This document shows, one piece after another, positions 51,840 through 62,303 of a stretch of DNA of 64,000 bases; position 1 is the first letter of the stretch, and the number at the start of each line of letters is the position of its first letter. Origin of the DNA: Candidatus Kapaibacterium sp. (GTDB lineage: Bacteria; Bacteroidota; Ignavibacteria; Kapaibacteriales; UBA2268); assembly GCA_023957315.1 (NCBI GenBank), contig JAMLHE010000001.1, forward strand, positions 124,001-188,000. The letters are read 5' to 3'. A program made the position numbers and the translations under genes. The notes beneath the pieces were generated by a model, which worked only from the letters and a program-made list of their open reading frames with translations, was not told where the DNA came from and did not search any database.

Positions 51840-54535
51840 TAGATTACTCTCATACCCAGACTGAAATAAAAATGAGTATCGCCCCAAAAGACTCTATCCG
51901 GAGACTTTCGGAAAAAGAAGCTCCTACCAATGCTGAATTTAAGAGGACCAAGTGGAGAATCTAATGCAATAGTGCTGCCAACGCCGTGCTTGAAAGAGCT
52001 AAATTTTACATCTTCGGGTATCAGCCAAGTTGAGCCAAAATCATACCGAAAAGTTAGATAAGTATCGTAAAAGACTTGAAAAGGCATCAAGTAGCGATAC
52101 CCGACTGAACCTCGAAATAGTTGCCGTCCGCGTTCTTCATCTTCGAACATTCCAAAGAATGAATCTTCACCACCGAGCGAATAAAATTCGGGGTAAGGAA
52201 CAGTAATGTCTGCAACTCCGAATGTCAGAGTCGTGTTTAGAGTATGATTTGCAATTGACCTGTTTGAAGAGTAGCTGAATAAAGCTTTTGAAAAAGCCAC
52301 CGCTTCAGTAACAGGTAGCAAATTTGTTTCGAGCGATACATCTATAACTCTGCCTTCAGTCGGGAAATCGAGTGATTTACGATTGTCGAAAACAGTACCG
52401 AATTTAATTGTCGAGATAGTATAAAAATCGGGAATGACATCAGGCATTTTATAAAATCGTTGCTTCTCGTATCGCATTTGAACATATAATCGCCCCTGTC
52501 TTTCGAGTTGCATTCCTATTAGAGCTGACAGACCAATGTCTTCCTCGACCATATCTCGAGTTCGGATATTCGAAAATCTATTGGGTTGATTTACTTCTTT
52601 CGGCGAGAAACTATTCCTGTTGATTCTATTGTAATATGCAATAAAAGATGTAGTCAGATAAGTCCTGAAAAAGCGTGGATTTGTGAGTGATAATTCCGTT
52701 ACGAGAAAAGAATTTGCCATCGCAAACCTAATCAAAAATCCGGCACCGGTATTCCAAATATTATCTTGAAGCAAATCTAAGCCTACTTGTGCATTTCGTT
52801 CGTTATCAACTCTGCCGCCGATACTAATTGTTTGAGTCCCGCTTTCGCGAACATGAACGTTCATGTGCATATTGCCATGATTGTCGATAGACGGGTAAAT
52901 ATCAACGTCCTCGAATAGGTTATTAAATTGCAAGTTTTCACTTGATTCAATAATATTTTCAGGTGTTATAAGCTCACCTTTTTGAAATTTCAAATCTCGG
53001 TCAATCAGATATGATGCAGTTTGTTTATTTCCGCTTATGATTATATCATCAATAATTCCAAGGTTGCACTCAAGCATCAAAATGTTATGAAGCATGGAAA
53101 CATTAATAATTTTTGACATAGGGAAATTGAGTTGATTCATTAGTTCTGAAGCATATTCGAAAATTTGATATTTCATCTCATTATCAAATCCTTGCCCGAT
53201 AAATTTTTCGCCCAAAAGCAATGACAAAGTATCGGCGATTGATAAGTAACCCGGATTGACTTTGATTTGAATAACATTGATTTCCGGATTTTTTTCCGCT
53301 TGAATTTGGACTTCATCGCCGTTGATTTGGACTGCAAATGATTTATATTTGGCGAATGATTCCTGATTATACATTATGTATAATGCGTTACGCAAATTAC
53401 GTAATTGCTCATCATTTTGGCTGACAATTAATTGTGAATCTTCCGAATCGAAGCCTTTTAAGCGAATCTTAGCTTCAGAAACATTGCCAAATATAGATTT
53501 CGCAAGGCTATCTAATTTTGCTGATTTGATTTTCTCAATTTTACTGATAATGCTTTGGATTGAATCCATTGCAGCTATGTAGCCGAGTTCTGCAGTAATT
53601 TCCAAATCGGTGAAATCCGTATTTTTTTTGTCATCAAGTTTCGGGCTTAATACAAAGTCTGCGAGCAACATTTCATCGTCGGATATTTTTTTCATTGCTG
53701 TAGAGATTGCCTGGTCGGCGATATTCCAAGGATTCACCAAATCGAAACTTTGTAATAATGGCGATGAAGCATCTACCGCGATAATCAAATCGGGATTAAA
53801 TTCTAATGCAGATTTGACGGGAATATTTGCCAAAATTCCACCGTCAACTAAAACCATCGAATCAATTCTGACTGCCGGAAAGCGAAGCGGAATTGTTGCG
53901 CTCGCTTTGATTGCTCTCGCTAAATTGCCACTTTTCAACGATATTGACTTGCCTGCCGCCAAATCGGTCGCAATTATTCTGAGTGGATATTTCAATGAAT
54001 CGAAATTCGTGGTCGGCATATAAGGCGAGCTCCAAATCATACTTTGGATGAATGAATCAAAACCCGAACCCGAATTGATAGCCTGAGGCGGTGTAAAGCG
54101 GAAATTATTAAATTTCATTGTAACTAATTTGCGGTCGAATAACTCTTTTTGGTCGAAAAATAAATCGCTTCGATTGCCGGATTCCTTAAGAGCAACTATT
54201 CGATTCCAATCATAATCAATAATCAAATCCATCAACTCATCTGCTGTATTACCCGTTGCATACAATCCGCCAATTATCGCACCGATACTCGTCCCGGTGA
54301 TTGAATGAATTTTAATATTATGCTTTTCGAGGGCTTTCAGTACACCAATTTGGCTTACACCTCTGGCACCGCCACCACTTAACACTAATGTGATTTTGGG
54401 ATATAATTCATCTTTCGTTGGTAGCGAGTGGGCTTGTTTATTTTGGGCAAAAATCGAAGTAGGAATAGCAAATACAAACCCAATCAGGGAAAGTAAACAC
54501 AATAGAAAAAAATTTATATGAGCTAATTTTTTCAA
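51839..54535 (-). CDS. Patatin-like phospholipase with BamA-type barrel
   Basis: An 898-residue protein with a signal peptide (LCLLSLIGFVFAIPTSIFA), an N-terminal patatin domain (about 45-330) and a C-terminal surface-antigen (BamA/Omp85-like) barrel from about residue 555. Catalytic features are the oxyanion hole SGGGARG (53-59), nucleophile Ser83 in GTSIGA and the Asp231-Gly-Gly dyad residue in LVDGGILAN. A POTRA-like part lies between. This is the fused lipase/autotransporter plan of the PlpD (type Vd) group and of FplA-like proteins. The product may cleave phospholipids at the cell surface or in hosts. It overlaps the acylphosphatase gene by 4 bp. Confidence 0.92.
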   Translation of the reverse strand: MKKLAHINFFLLCLLSLIGFVFAIPTSIFAQNKQAHSLPTKDELYPKITLVLSGGGARGVSQIGVLKALEKHNIKIHSITGTSIGAIIGGLYATGNTADELMDLIIDYDWNRIVALKESGNRSDLFFDQKELFDRKLVTMKFNNFRFTPPQAINSGSGFDSFIQSMIWSSPYMPTTNFDSLKYPLRIIATDLAAGKSISLKSGNLARAIKASATIPLRFPAVRIDSMVLVDGGILANIPVKSALEFNPDLIIAVDASSPLLQSFDLVNPWNIADQAISTAMKKISDDEMLLADFVLSPKLDDKKNTDFTDLEITAELGYIAAMDSIQSIISKIEKIKSAKLDSLAKSIFGNVSEAKIRLKGFDSEDSQLIVSQNDEQLRNLRNALYIMYNQESFAKYKSFAVQINGDEVQIQAEKNPEINVIQIKVNPGYLSIADTLSLLLGEKFIGQGFDNEMKYQIFEYASELMNQLNFPMSKIINVSMLHNILMLECNLGIIDDIIISGNKQTASYLIDRDLKFQKGELITPENIIESSENLQFNNLFEDVDIYPSIDNHGNMHMNVHVRESGTQTISIGGRVDNERNAQVGLDLLQDNIWNTGAGFLIRFAMANSFLVTELSLTNPRFFRTYLTTSFIAYYNRINRNSFSPKEVNQPNRFSNIRTRDMVEEDIGLSALIGMQLERQGRLYVQMRYEKQRFYKMPDVIPDFYTISTIKFGTVFDNRKSLDFPTEGRVIDVSLETNLLPVTEAVAFSKALFSYSSNRSIANHTLNTTLTFGVADITVPYPEFYSLGGEDSFFGMFEDEERGRQLFRGSVGYRYLMPFQVFYDTYLTFRYDFGSTWLIPEDVKFSSFKHGVGSTIALDSPLGPLKFSIGRSFFFRKSPDRVFWGDTHFYFSLGMRVI

Positions 54536-54810
54536 TTTATCTCGAATGAATTGTGATTATTCTTACATTCCGAGAGTATCATTTCGATACTTGTCACTTG
54601 CGAACGTGAGCTTCCTCGTTTTAGAATGCTTTTGAAAAGTTCAATTGTTTGCAAATCGGATTCGACCACACATTCGACGGTGCCGTCGTATAAATTCTTC
54701 ACATAACCTTTCAAACCCATTTCTAATGCGTTGCGTTGCACGAAATAACGATAGCCCACACCTTGGACATGTCCGTGAATTTTAAAAGTAGCTCTGTTGC
54801 ATTCGCTCAT
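54532..54810 (-). CDS. Acylphosphatase
   Basis: A 92-residue enzyme that hydrolyses acyl phosphates such as acetyl phosphate and carbamoyl phosphate. The substrate-binding Arg21 (HGHVQGVGYRYFV) and Asn39 (KGYVKNLYDGTVE) are present at the usual positions, and length is standard (about 90). It is cytoplasmic. It overlaps the activase gene by 4 bp upstream and the patatin gene by 4 bp downstream, so all three are made from one message. The role of an acylphosphatase beside a dehydratase activase is unknown; a housekeeping role is possible. Confidence 0.95.
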   Translation of the reverse strand: MSECNRATFKIHGHVQGVGYRYFVQRNALEMGLKGYVKNLYDGTVECVVESDLQTIELFKSILKRGSSRSQVTSIEMILSECKNNHNSFEIN

Positions 54811-57800
54811 GATTTTTTCCCATTTTTGGCAGCTTCCATTATTTGTGCAGTTCGCTCTGCTTGCAAAGTAAATGCTTCCAATCTCGCTTCAATAACTTGA
54901 GGAAAGACGTTTCCGTCCACCTCTATTGTCAAAAAAGGAATAGACATTTTCCCGTTAAATAGCGACGATAGCTTGAAATTCGGCTCTACCTCATTCCGAA
55001 CGGCTATTTTCCTTTCCACGGTCATTTCCGGAATTGAAACTGCTTCGGTAAATCGAGTCGGCATACATCCAAAAGGACCAAGATTGATTATGCCGCAGTA
55101 TTTTTCTAATGTTTCGTACATCGAAATGCCCAATGTCAATCCCGGTTCTCCTTTGAAATCCAATGGGATTATATGCTTGCTATGTTCGAGCAGTGGCTTA
55201 ATCTCAGTCAATGAATATTTGTAATAACCCGATTTAGACAATGCTTTTTTGATTTTTTTCTCAGCCGAACGCATGAAATAATGTCGAATTTCTCGTTCCA
55301 ATTTTTTCCGAAACGAATTTTCCGGTTCGAGCAATCCGATTTTCAGCAAATAATCAACGTAGTAAATCCATTCGCTGATGTAGCCGATTTTGAGAACGAA
55401 TCCCTTTTTGGCAAAAATTTCATTCAAATATTTATGCGAAAACAAGTCTCGCCGAACGTAGATTTCTCCAAGTAAAGCTACGTAACGAGCTTTTTCAATC
55501 GGTGTCTCAATCGGCACTTTTTCGTGAATTACTTCCGCAAAATTCTCCAACAAAGTGTAAATATTATCGGGGTCTCGTTCAAATCCTTCGCTGACTATTT
55601 TGAATTCGCTATCAAACACTTCAACTCCGAGAGCTGGATTTTTCGCATATGCCATAATTGCAGAGCGAACATCATCCAACACATCGCCAATCATAATTGC
55701 TTGGATGGCTCTCATTGCAAATTTTGAACCGAAACCTGCGAATCCGTCTTCATTCATCAAAGTGATTTGGGTGACGTTTCGCCATTTTTTTGATTTAATC
55801 AACTGCCTCAAAAATACAGGATATTGTCCTAATCGGCAATTTCCGGCACCTTCCACAGTGAAAAATGCGACATATTCTTCCTTCTTTTGGTTCTCGATGT
55901 AATCTGAGAGCGAGCCAGCCAAAATAATCAATGGCAAACATTCTTTTCCGCTTGAAACTGCTTTGCCATATTTGATTATATCAGGATTTGAGGGTGGCAA
56001 AGCTTGAGCATTGAAACCCAAACTTCGGAATGCAGCAGCGAACATTTCCGAATTCAAATCCCCCATCGAAGGAATCAGGATTTTCACTCTCGGGTCACTC
56101 ATTTGGATTCGTTCGCCATCGGAAGTGATATAATAATTCCCATCTTTGCCGAATTCTACATCAGCAGATACGAAATCACTATTATCGGGGTCGCTGATGT
56201 TGGATTTCAATTTGATATAATTCTTAATTACGTCAATTGCAGCGTCAATCCTTGTGTTGATTCCTGCATCGGCAGTGTGACCGTCGAGTTCTAATGTCAA
56301 AGATGGCTTTGTCCCCATGATTTCGCGGAATGATGACAAAATCATCGAATCCGGTCCGCAGGAAAAATTGGAAATATATGTTGCGAACAACCTGTCATCA
56401 CGCTTGATAAATTTTGCAGATTTGAGAATTTTCTTGCCACCTTCCCAATACATATGGTCGTCCACTTTGTCATCGTGCAAATCGAAAATATCATTTGGCA
56501 AAACATAAATCCCGCGTGAAGCGAATTTTCGTGGAATGCCTTTATTGGCAATGTCGGTAAAAGCATTATACGGGCGACCGACCAATACTATCGCTAAATT
56601 ATCGGGCTTGGAATAAATCTCTTCAAGAGCTTCCTTGCCCAAATTCAGTAGCTCATTTTGATAACTATTTTGCATTTCGATAGCATCTAAATATGCCTTT
56701 TCGGCTGCTTTGGCACTTACGCCCAAGTCCAAACCAATTTGAACGAAATGCTTTAATTCCTTGAGATAACCATTTCCAAAATTCAAATTGGGCGATAAGA
56801 TTCTTTTGTCGGAAATCAAATCCTTATAAGCCTGTTTCAAATACATTGCCTCGCCGCTAACAAAAACGCAAGTGCAATTGAAATCCAAACGTTGGTATTC
56901 GCTGTCGTCAACAAGCATCTCAAGAATTGTTGGTACGAAATAAAAGTCAGGGGCTTTGTCAATCAGATTTTTGAACAATCCCAATGAAAGCTGTGCCGGA
57001 TAGCAAAATGAAGTATTTTCCCGCTCAATGCCTTCGCTATCAATCTCATTGGGCATTACAACTTCAAAGCCCAATAAATTGAAAAAATTATAAAATAGCG
57101 GATACAAAGTGAAAGTATGGAAAGACGCATTCAGCCCGACGCGTTTGGGATTTTCCCCAAGTTGACGTTCAGGAGCAAACACATCGAAAGTCAACAAATG
57201 GCGCCTTTTGACATAATCATATTTGTCGTAATCGAAGCTTTGTTCGCCCTTTAGATTATAATACTTGTTGCAAGCACCACCAAATGGAAGTTTTCTGCCT
57301 TCAATTTCGATGATATTTACCGAGCATCGTCTGTCACATTTTTCCTTGCCACCGTAACATATGAAGGGTTTGCGGTATGACACTTCCCTACCGGCAAGAG
57401 ATTGCAAATCAAATTGTCCTTCGTCCATCAGACCAAGAGCGAGCCTTTCACGAACAACAAGTGCTACTCCGAAAGCACCCATCAAGCCCGGGTCGGGCGG
57501 AACGATGATATCGGCGCCTGTCAAAGCTGCCATTGCAATGGGAATCGCCTTATTATAGCATACGCCGCCTTGCATGAATATTTTTTTGCCGATAGTGCGG
57601 TTGCCCTTGACTCGATTTACATAATTCAAGCAAATCGAATACACCAAACCTGCCACAATATCATCTTTGCTTATGCCTTCTTGCAAGGCTGTTTTAATAT
57701 CCGAACTGATGAATGCTGCGCATTGGTCGCTGAAATTGGGAGGTTTCATGCCATTCATGGCAATTGATTCGATTTCAGTTACTTTTATGCCTAAAGTTTC

Positions 57801-59117
57801 GTAAGCCGATTCCTCTATAAATGAGCCTGTACCGGCGGAACAAGCCTCATTCATTGCATAATCGGCAGGGACTTTGTTTACGATGTAAGTGTATTTTGCA
57901 TCTTGTCCGCCAATTTCAAAGAGAGTATCAACTTCGTCATCGAAAAATACGGCAGCAGTTGCATGAGCAACAATTTCATTTACGACGCCTTCGGTCAGTG
58001 CATGAATGCCCGATATTTGCCTGCCAGAGCCGGTTGTACCGATACCGACAATCATGATATCATCGGGTAATTGTTGCATCAAACGAGAGTAACATTCTCG
58101 TGATGCTGCAATGGGATTGCCATTTGTGTAGAGATAAACATCGGCGAGTATTTCGGCACCGTCTTCGGAAATGACAACCGCTTTAGTCGTAGTGGAGCCA
58201 ACATCTAAGCCTAAGATGCAGCGCTGACCGGAAATTGCTTTCGAGCGTTTCGATGGTTTGAATGTAACTTTATTGGCGAAATTTTCAAGGGCTTGATGAT
58301 ATGAGAAAGAAGAACTTTTTTCGATTATGATATTTTCAAGCGAACTTAATGGTTTGATGTCTTTTTTGATTCCATAAATTGCTGCACCAATTGCTTCAAA
58401 TGAATCGGCATTTTTCGGGACAATAATATTCGGATGAGATGCTTTGACAAAATTCATTACAACTGAGTTGCGAGTTACACCGCCAAGAATCAAGATTTTT
58501 CCCTTTGGAACTTTATTCAATAACTCGTCAATTTTTTCGGAAATCATATATGCCAAACCGGCTGCCACTTCAGATTTTGGGGTACCTTTGTTCAAAGCAT
58601 GAGTGCAATCGGATTTGCAGAAAACTGAGCAACGCCCCGAAACTTTGTATGGATTGGCATCTTTGGCAATTTCGATGGTTTCTTCAACAGTCAAATCCAT
58701 GCGTTTGATTTGTTGGAGGAAGAATTCACCCGTGCCTGAGGCGCATTGATTTTTCGCTACTACATTATTGATTCGGCATTCGTTATCGAGTGTATAAGCC
58801 AAAAAAGTCTCGCCACCGAGCGATGCGATTCCGGTAAAATCATGATGTTCGGGGATTAACTCTAAGAATGCTGTCTCAGTTGCTTCGGGCTCTGAAATAG
58901 TTTCTAATGCTACCAATGAGCGAAATTTTCGTCCTGTAACAACGATACTCATATCATTTTGGTAATATTTTTCGAGCAAGTTTGTGAAAATTGCTTTAGG
59001 GTCGCCTTGATGGAATATTGACAAAGATTGCTCCACCTCAAACCCCTTGCCATTATACTCGACAATGGCAACAGATACTGACGAAGCACCAAGGCAGAAT
59101 CCTAAACCTTTTTTCAT
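54807..59117 (-). CDS. 2-hydroxyacyl-CoA dehydratase activase-related fusion protein
   Basis: A 1436-residue multidomain protein. Two actin-like ATPase domains of the BadF/BcrAD/HgdC type lie in tandem: one at about 5-250 (LGASSVSVAIVEYNG, NQCASGTGEFFLQ) and one at about 303-560 (LGLDVGSTTTKAVVI, NEACSAGTGSFIEES). In this family the conserved Cys in SGTG-type loops bridges a [4Fe-4S] cluster between subunits. A DUF2229-like part and a C-terminal region resembling the D subunit of the hydroxyacyl-CoA dehydratase follow (FVSGEAMYLKQ..., SGKECLPLIILAGS). Such about 1400-residue fusions occur in anaerobes. No true dehydratase A/B subunit is next to it, so the target is unclear. It is the first gene of the seven-gene cluster. 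Confidence 0.88.
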   Translation of the reverse strand: MKKGLGFCLGASSVSVAIVEYNGKGFEVEQSLSIFHQGDPKAIFTNLLEKYYQNDMSIVVTGRKFRSLVALETISEPEATETAFLELIPEHHDFTGIASLGGETFLAYTLDNECRINNVVAKNQCASGTGEFFLQQIKRMDLTVEETIEIAKDANPYKVSGRCSVFCKSDCTHALNKGTPKSEVAAGLAYMISEKIDELLNKVPKGKILILGGVTRNSVVMNFVKASHPNIIVPKNADSFEAIGAAIYGIKKDIKPLSSLENIIIEKSSSFSYHQALENFANKVTFKPSKRSKAISGQRCILGLDVGSTTTKAVVISEDGAEILADVYLYTNGNPIAASRECYSRLMQQLPDDIMIVGIGTTGSGRQISGIHALTEGVVNEIVAHATAAVFFDDEVDTLFEIGGQDAKYTYIVNKVPADYAMNEACSAGTGSFIEESAYETLGIKVTEIESIAMNGMKPPNFSDQCAAFISSDIKTALQEGISKDDIVAGLVYSICLNYVNRVKGNRTIGKKIFMQGGVCYNKAIPIAMAALTGADIIVPPDPGLMGAFGVALVVRERLALGLMDEGQFDLQSLAGREVSYRKPFICYGGKEKCDRRCSVNIIEIEGRKLPFGGACNKYYNLKGEQSFDYDKYDYVKRRHLLTFDVFAPERQLGENPKRVGLNASFHTFTLYPLFYNFFNLLGFEVVMPNEIDSEGIERENTSFCYPAQLSLGLFKNLIDKAPDFYFVPTILEMLVDDSEYQRLDFNCTCVFVSGEAMYLKQAYKDLISDKRILSPNLNFGNGYLKELKHFVQIGLDLGVSAKAAEKAYLDAIEMQNSYQNELLNLGKEALEEIYSKPDNLAIVLVGRPYNAFTDIANKGIPRKFASRGIYVLPNDIFDLHDDKVDDHMYWEGGKKILKSAKFIKRDDRLFATYISNFSCGPDSMILSSFREIMGTKPSLTLELDGHTADAGINTRIDAAIDVIKNYIKLKSNISDPDNSDFVSADVEFGKDGNYYITSDGERIQMSDPRVKILIPSMGDLNSEMFAAAFRSLGFNAQALPPSNPDIIKYGKAVSSGKECLPLIILAGSLSDYIENQKKEEYVAFFTVEGAGNCRLGQYPVFLRQLIKSKKWRNVTQITLMNEDGFAGFGSKFAMRAIQAIMIGDVLDDVRSAIMAYAKNPALGVEVFDSEFKIVSEGFERDPDNIYTLLENFAEVIHEKVPIETPIEKARYVALLGEIYVRRDLFSHKYLNEIFAKKGFVLKIGYISEWIYYVDYLLKIGLLEPENSFRKKLEREIRHYFMRSAEKKIKKALSKSGYYKYSLTEIKPLLEHSKHIIPLDFKGEPGLTLGISMYETLEKYCGIINLGPFGCMPTRFTEAVSIPEMTVERKIAVRNEVEPNFKLSSLFNGKMSIPFLTIEVDGNVFPQVIEARLEAFTLQAERTAQIMEAAKNGKKS

Positions 59118-59191
59118 AATTTGATTCGAATAGTGTAAATTTCAATAATATAAATTTAAGAAACGAATTGGAAAGAATGAAAAATTTTATT

Positions 59192-60037
59192 TTATCTGAC
59201 GGTTTCCCATTCCCTTGAAAATGACTTGCCAAACCACCAGACGCTCAAAGAATTAATCAGCCAAATCGTAATAGTGCGGATATAGCCATATTTCCTGAAT
59301 CGTCGTGGCGATTCGTGCACACTGATTATCGGGTCATATTTGATTTTAGCGATTTTTGAAATCCGATGATATAAATCAAAATCCTCGCCGGCAATAATTT
59401 TATCGTTAAAACCACCCACAGCTTCAAAAACTTCCTTTCTTATTATTTGGCATTCGCCACGTCCCATCCCCAAACCGATTATATTCAAAAACCAAACATA
59501 ATTGTTGTGGATGGCATAAAAAATCCTATCTTTCAATAATTCTTCTTCGGGAAATGAACTAACTTTACAAGCCAAAGCACTATATCGGGCATATTTCCCA
59601 CGTTTTTTGGAGAAATCAATAATTGCAGTGAAAAAAGATTGGCAATCCACAGGAATTGAATCGCCATTCAAAAAAACGAGAATGTCCGAACTTGCTGCTT
59701 TGGCACCCATGTTCCGACCTTCGGCTATAGTTTGCCTTTTTTCGCCGGTATGCACAACGACTTTATCGGCATACTTTTTTGCGATTGCAACAGTTTCGTC
59801 AGTCGAACCACCGTCAGAGACAATGATTTCAAATCCAAATTTACTCTGAAATTCTTTCAAAATTGTCAAGTGTTTTTCGAGTATTTTCTCCTCTTGCAAT
59901 ACCGGAATAACTACACTCATTGTAGTCCCGACCTTCTTTACTTCATTTTTATCCACGATTGCTTCAGTAGCTTTGTCATTTGTATTTATAATTTTTGCGT
60001 CAGCCAAACCAAACCCATTTATACATTTAATATTCAT
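59192..60037 (-). CDS. Glycosyltransferase family 2, membrane associated
   Basis: A 281-residue enzyme. The GT-A domain starts at about residue 40 (SVVIPVLQEEKILEKHLTILKEFQ) with FEIIVSDGGSTDETVAIA, the motif FLNGDSIPVDC in the DxD position, EDFDLYHR, and a basic RFRKYGYIRT followed by one hydrophobic helix. An N-terminal extension of about 38 residues has no family likeness; a start at the internal Met40 (ATG 59920) is possible. It resembles the polyisoprenyl or rSAM-linked glycosyltransferase group. The product is unknown. It is the first of several envelope genes on this strand. Confidence 0.85.
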   Translation of the reverse strand: MNIKCINGFGLADAKIINTNDKATEAIVDKNEVKKVGTTMSVVIPVLQEEKILEKHLTILKEFQSKFGFEIIVSDGGSTDETVAIAKKYADKVVVHTGEKRQTIAEGRNMGAKAASSDILVFLNGDSIPVDCQSFFTAIIDFSKKRGKYARYSALACKVSSFPEEELLKDRIFYAIHNNYVWFLNIIGLGMGRGECQIIRKEVFEAVGGFNDKIIAGEDFDLYHRISKIAKIKYDPIISVHESPRRFRKYGYIRTITIWLINSLSVWWFGKSFSREWETVR

Positions 60038-60077
60038 TTTAAAGAATACAAAGATACAAAAAAGTATGCTATGGGGC

Positions 60078-61151
60078 TTAATTTAGCTTCAAAAATGGAT
60101 AAAGGAGCATAAATCTTGTTCCGTTGCCAAATTCAATAGCCGGAGCAGGGAATTTGACATGATTCAGTGCTTGTTTGAACCAATTCCAGAAAGGCGGTCC
60201 ATCGGGCAAAAGTTTGACAAAATCGTAGTCAAGAGCTATGATGTATCGAGGACTTCCCGCTAACCAATCATTATAATACTTGCTATCATTATAGTTGCAA
60301 TCATAGTCATTTGGAACACACAGATTTCGTGCTGAATAACCTACGCTTAGTTGCAACCAATCGGGCCAATACGGTTTCAAATTATTAGGCAAAATATTTT
60401 CTACATTTATTGACATGAAAAGTGAGTGTGAACTGTAATCATCTATAAACATCGATGATGGCTGCCTTTTGCGTTCACCGTGCCAATCTGCAGGAATATA
60501 GATAAATTTTGGAGTGAAATTCTGAAAAAACGGCACATAGTGTTGCAATAAATGAAATGCTACACCTGCAGAATTTGAGTAAAAATCCGAAGGGCTAAAT
60601 CCCCAATCAGCAGCAAATCCATCCATGATTTCTACATAAGCCGTATAAGCAATTCCCATTATCGAACCCCATAAAACCGAGGCATCATAGCTGAATCCGG
60701 ACCACAAAAACAATTCTGTATATAGTGATGAAGCGAGATAAGTTCCGTAAAAATGACCGAGTTTGTCGCTATAAAGAGCGTAGTCCCCGTCTTCGATGAA
60801 TCTGAATTTCCCGGTTTCTGCCCAAATGGTATTGACTTGAATTATATGCTGAGTGACATAAAATGTACCAACAATACCGCCGGCAATCGCCGCCCTAACA
60901 GGTCTGATATTAGTTTCGAGGAATGGAAGCTCGCCTGTAAATGTATATCTTGGGTTGTCGGCTATCATAAAATCTTTAATATCAATTCTCGGCAAATGAG
61001 CGTATGGGTCGCAGGAATCTACTTGTAGAGAGTCATTACCTGATGTTGAAGTAGTTAGGTCAGTCGAATCTGTTTGGGCGTTAATGTAATTACAACTAAT
61101 AAGAAAGATTAGAATTGCCTTTAAGATGAAATGAAATCGGATTGTGTTCAT
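60078..61151 (-). CDS. DUF2279-family periplasmic protein
   Basis: A 357-residue protein with a signal peptide (FHFILKAILIFLISCNYINA) and, after it, the DUF2279 pattern of a membrane-associated helical part: GDYALYSDKLGHFYGTYLASSLYTELFLWSGFSYDASVLWGSIMGIAYTAYVEIMDGFAADWGFSPSDFYSNSAGVAFHLLQHY. This is the KxGHxxg and EixDGfs.xwGfs..D..aN..G pattern of the family. A following region has aromatic strands (LSVGYSARNL, PRYIIALDYDFVKLLP). The function of DUF2279 is not known. It is transcribed from a promoter region shared with the divergent RodZ-like gene. Confidence 0.82.
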   Translation of the reverse strand: MNTIRFHFILKAILIFLISCNYINAQTDSTDLTTSTSGNDSLQVDSCDPYAHLPRIDIKDFMIADNPRYTFTGELPFLETNIRPVRAAIAGGIVGTFYVTQHIIQVNTIWAETGKFRFIEDGDYALYSDKLGHFYGTYLASSLYTELFLWSGFSYDASVLWGSIMGIAYTAYVEIMDGFAADWGFSPSDFYSNSAGVAFHLLQHYVPFFQNFTPKFIYIPADWHGERKRQPSSMFIDDYSSHSLFMSINVENILPNNLKPYWPDWLQLSVGYSARNLCVPNDYDCNYNDSKYYNDWLAGSPRYIIALDYDFVKLLPDGPPFWNWFKQALNHVKFPAPAIEFGNGTRFMLLYPFLKLN

Positions 61152-61337
61152 ATTTTAATTTTATGGTATGATATTTGATATTTTCATAAAGTATTTTTAT
61201 TGATATACAAATATATGAATTAGAATTGTACTGAATGTGTTAATTTAGCACAAATTGTTTTGGAAATTAAATAATTTTTAATATATTGTTAAGATGTTTT
61301 TATGGTAAATTTTGAGAGTTCTTTAAAAATTGTATAA

Positions 61338-62303
61338 ATGAGAAACATAGGCAAGCAAATATCGGATGCGAGACGTAAGCAAAACTTAAGCATCAAAGAC
61401 CTTAGTGAACGAACCAAAATTCGGACTCATATAATTGAAGCTATCGAAGCCGAAAATTACTCAGTAATGCCTGAAGTTTACATGAACTCCTTTCTCAAAA
61501 CTCTCGCTACTACTCTCAAAATCGATATATCAAAAGCTGAACTTGTAAAAGAAGCGCCGAATGCTCCAAAGCAAGAGACCGACAAAGCCAAATCCCCTGA
61601 ATTCAAAGAAAGTGCACCCGTAGCTGCTACGCCAAAGCCGCATGTAAATCCGGAAGTCGCAAATTTTGCTGAGATTTTTAAGAAAAAAAACATCGAACGA
61701 CGAGATAAAAAAGTATTTTATAATTATGCCCTGATTTCGCTATTAGCAATTATTGTTGTGGCAGCGATATATTTCACTATCACATCATTATCCGGCAATG
61801 GATTTAGGCATAATACGGACTTCATACAAAATGCAGATACGGCAGTTGTATCCGGTGAAAAACCAAGCAGTTTGTTTTCATACTTCGAAAAAGCAGATTC
61901 ATTAGTATTGACTGCAAAAGCAAAAGATTCGGCATGGATAAGGCTTTTGATTGACGGTAAGCAAATTATCGAAATTTTGATGCGACCCGGACACGAGGAG
62001 CGCTGGTCTGCTTCAAAATATTTCGTTCTTGACCAAGGTAATGCAGGAGCAATTCAATTTTATAGAAACAATCAATTGTTGCCGGCATTCGGCAAACCAG
62101 GCTCAGTTGTCAAGAATATCAAAATAACTATGACGGAAATTATCAATCCGATGGATTTTAAAGATACAACTTTGACTCGAAAAGCAACCCGTAAGAAGGC
62201 TCCCGATACTGTTGAGAAAAAGCCGAAAATGATAGAGGAATCTAAAATTGATTCTGATAAGAATATTTTCAACAGAGAAGAAAGTGACGAATCACCACAA
62301 TAA
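61338..62303 (+). CDS. RodZ-like helix-turn-helix membrane protein
   Basis: A 321-residue protein. Residues about 6-65 form an Xre-type helix-turn-helix of the RodZ kind (GKQISDARRKQNLSIKDLSERTKIRTHIIEAIEAENY, PEVYMNSFLKTLA), a linker of about 60 follows, then one transmembrane helix (about 127-150) and a C-terminal periplasmic domain (about 190-280, DUF4115-like: AWIRLLIDGKQIIEILMRPGHEERW). RodZ links the MreB cytoskeleton to the cell wall in rod-shaped cells. The C-terminal tail is Lys- and Glu-rich. It ends directly against the end of the convergent KdsD gene with no intergenic bases. Confidence 0.85.
   Translation: MRNIGKQISDARRKQNLSIKDLSERTKIRTHIIEAIEAENYSVMPEVYMNSFLKTLATTLKIDISKAELVKEAPNAPKQETDKAKSPEFKESAPVAATPKPHVNPEVANFAEIFKKKNIERRDKKVFYNYALISLLAIIVVAAIYFTITSLSGNGFRHNTDFIQNADTAVVSGEKPSSLFSYFEKADSLVLTAKAKDSAWIRLLIDGKQIIEILMRPGHEERWSASKYFVLDQGNAGAIQFYRNNQLLPAFGKPGSVVKNIKITMTEIINPMDFKDTTLTRKATRKKAPDTVEKKPKMIEESKIDSDKNIFNREESDESPQ

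Noticed and set aside
57402-57767. Open frame of about 120 codons antisense to the activase gene
   Set aside because: It has no ribosome site, shows no family likeness and lies inside a strongly supported gene on the other strand.
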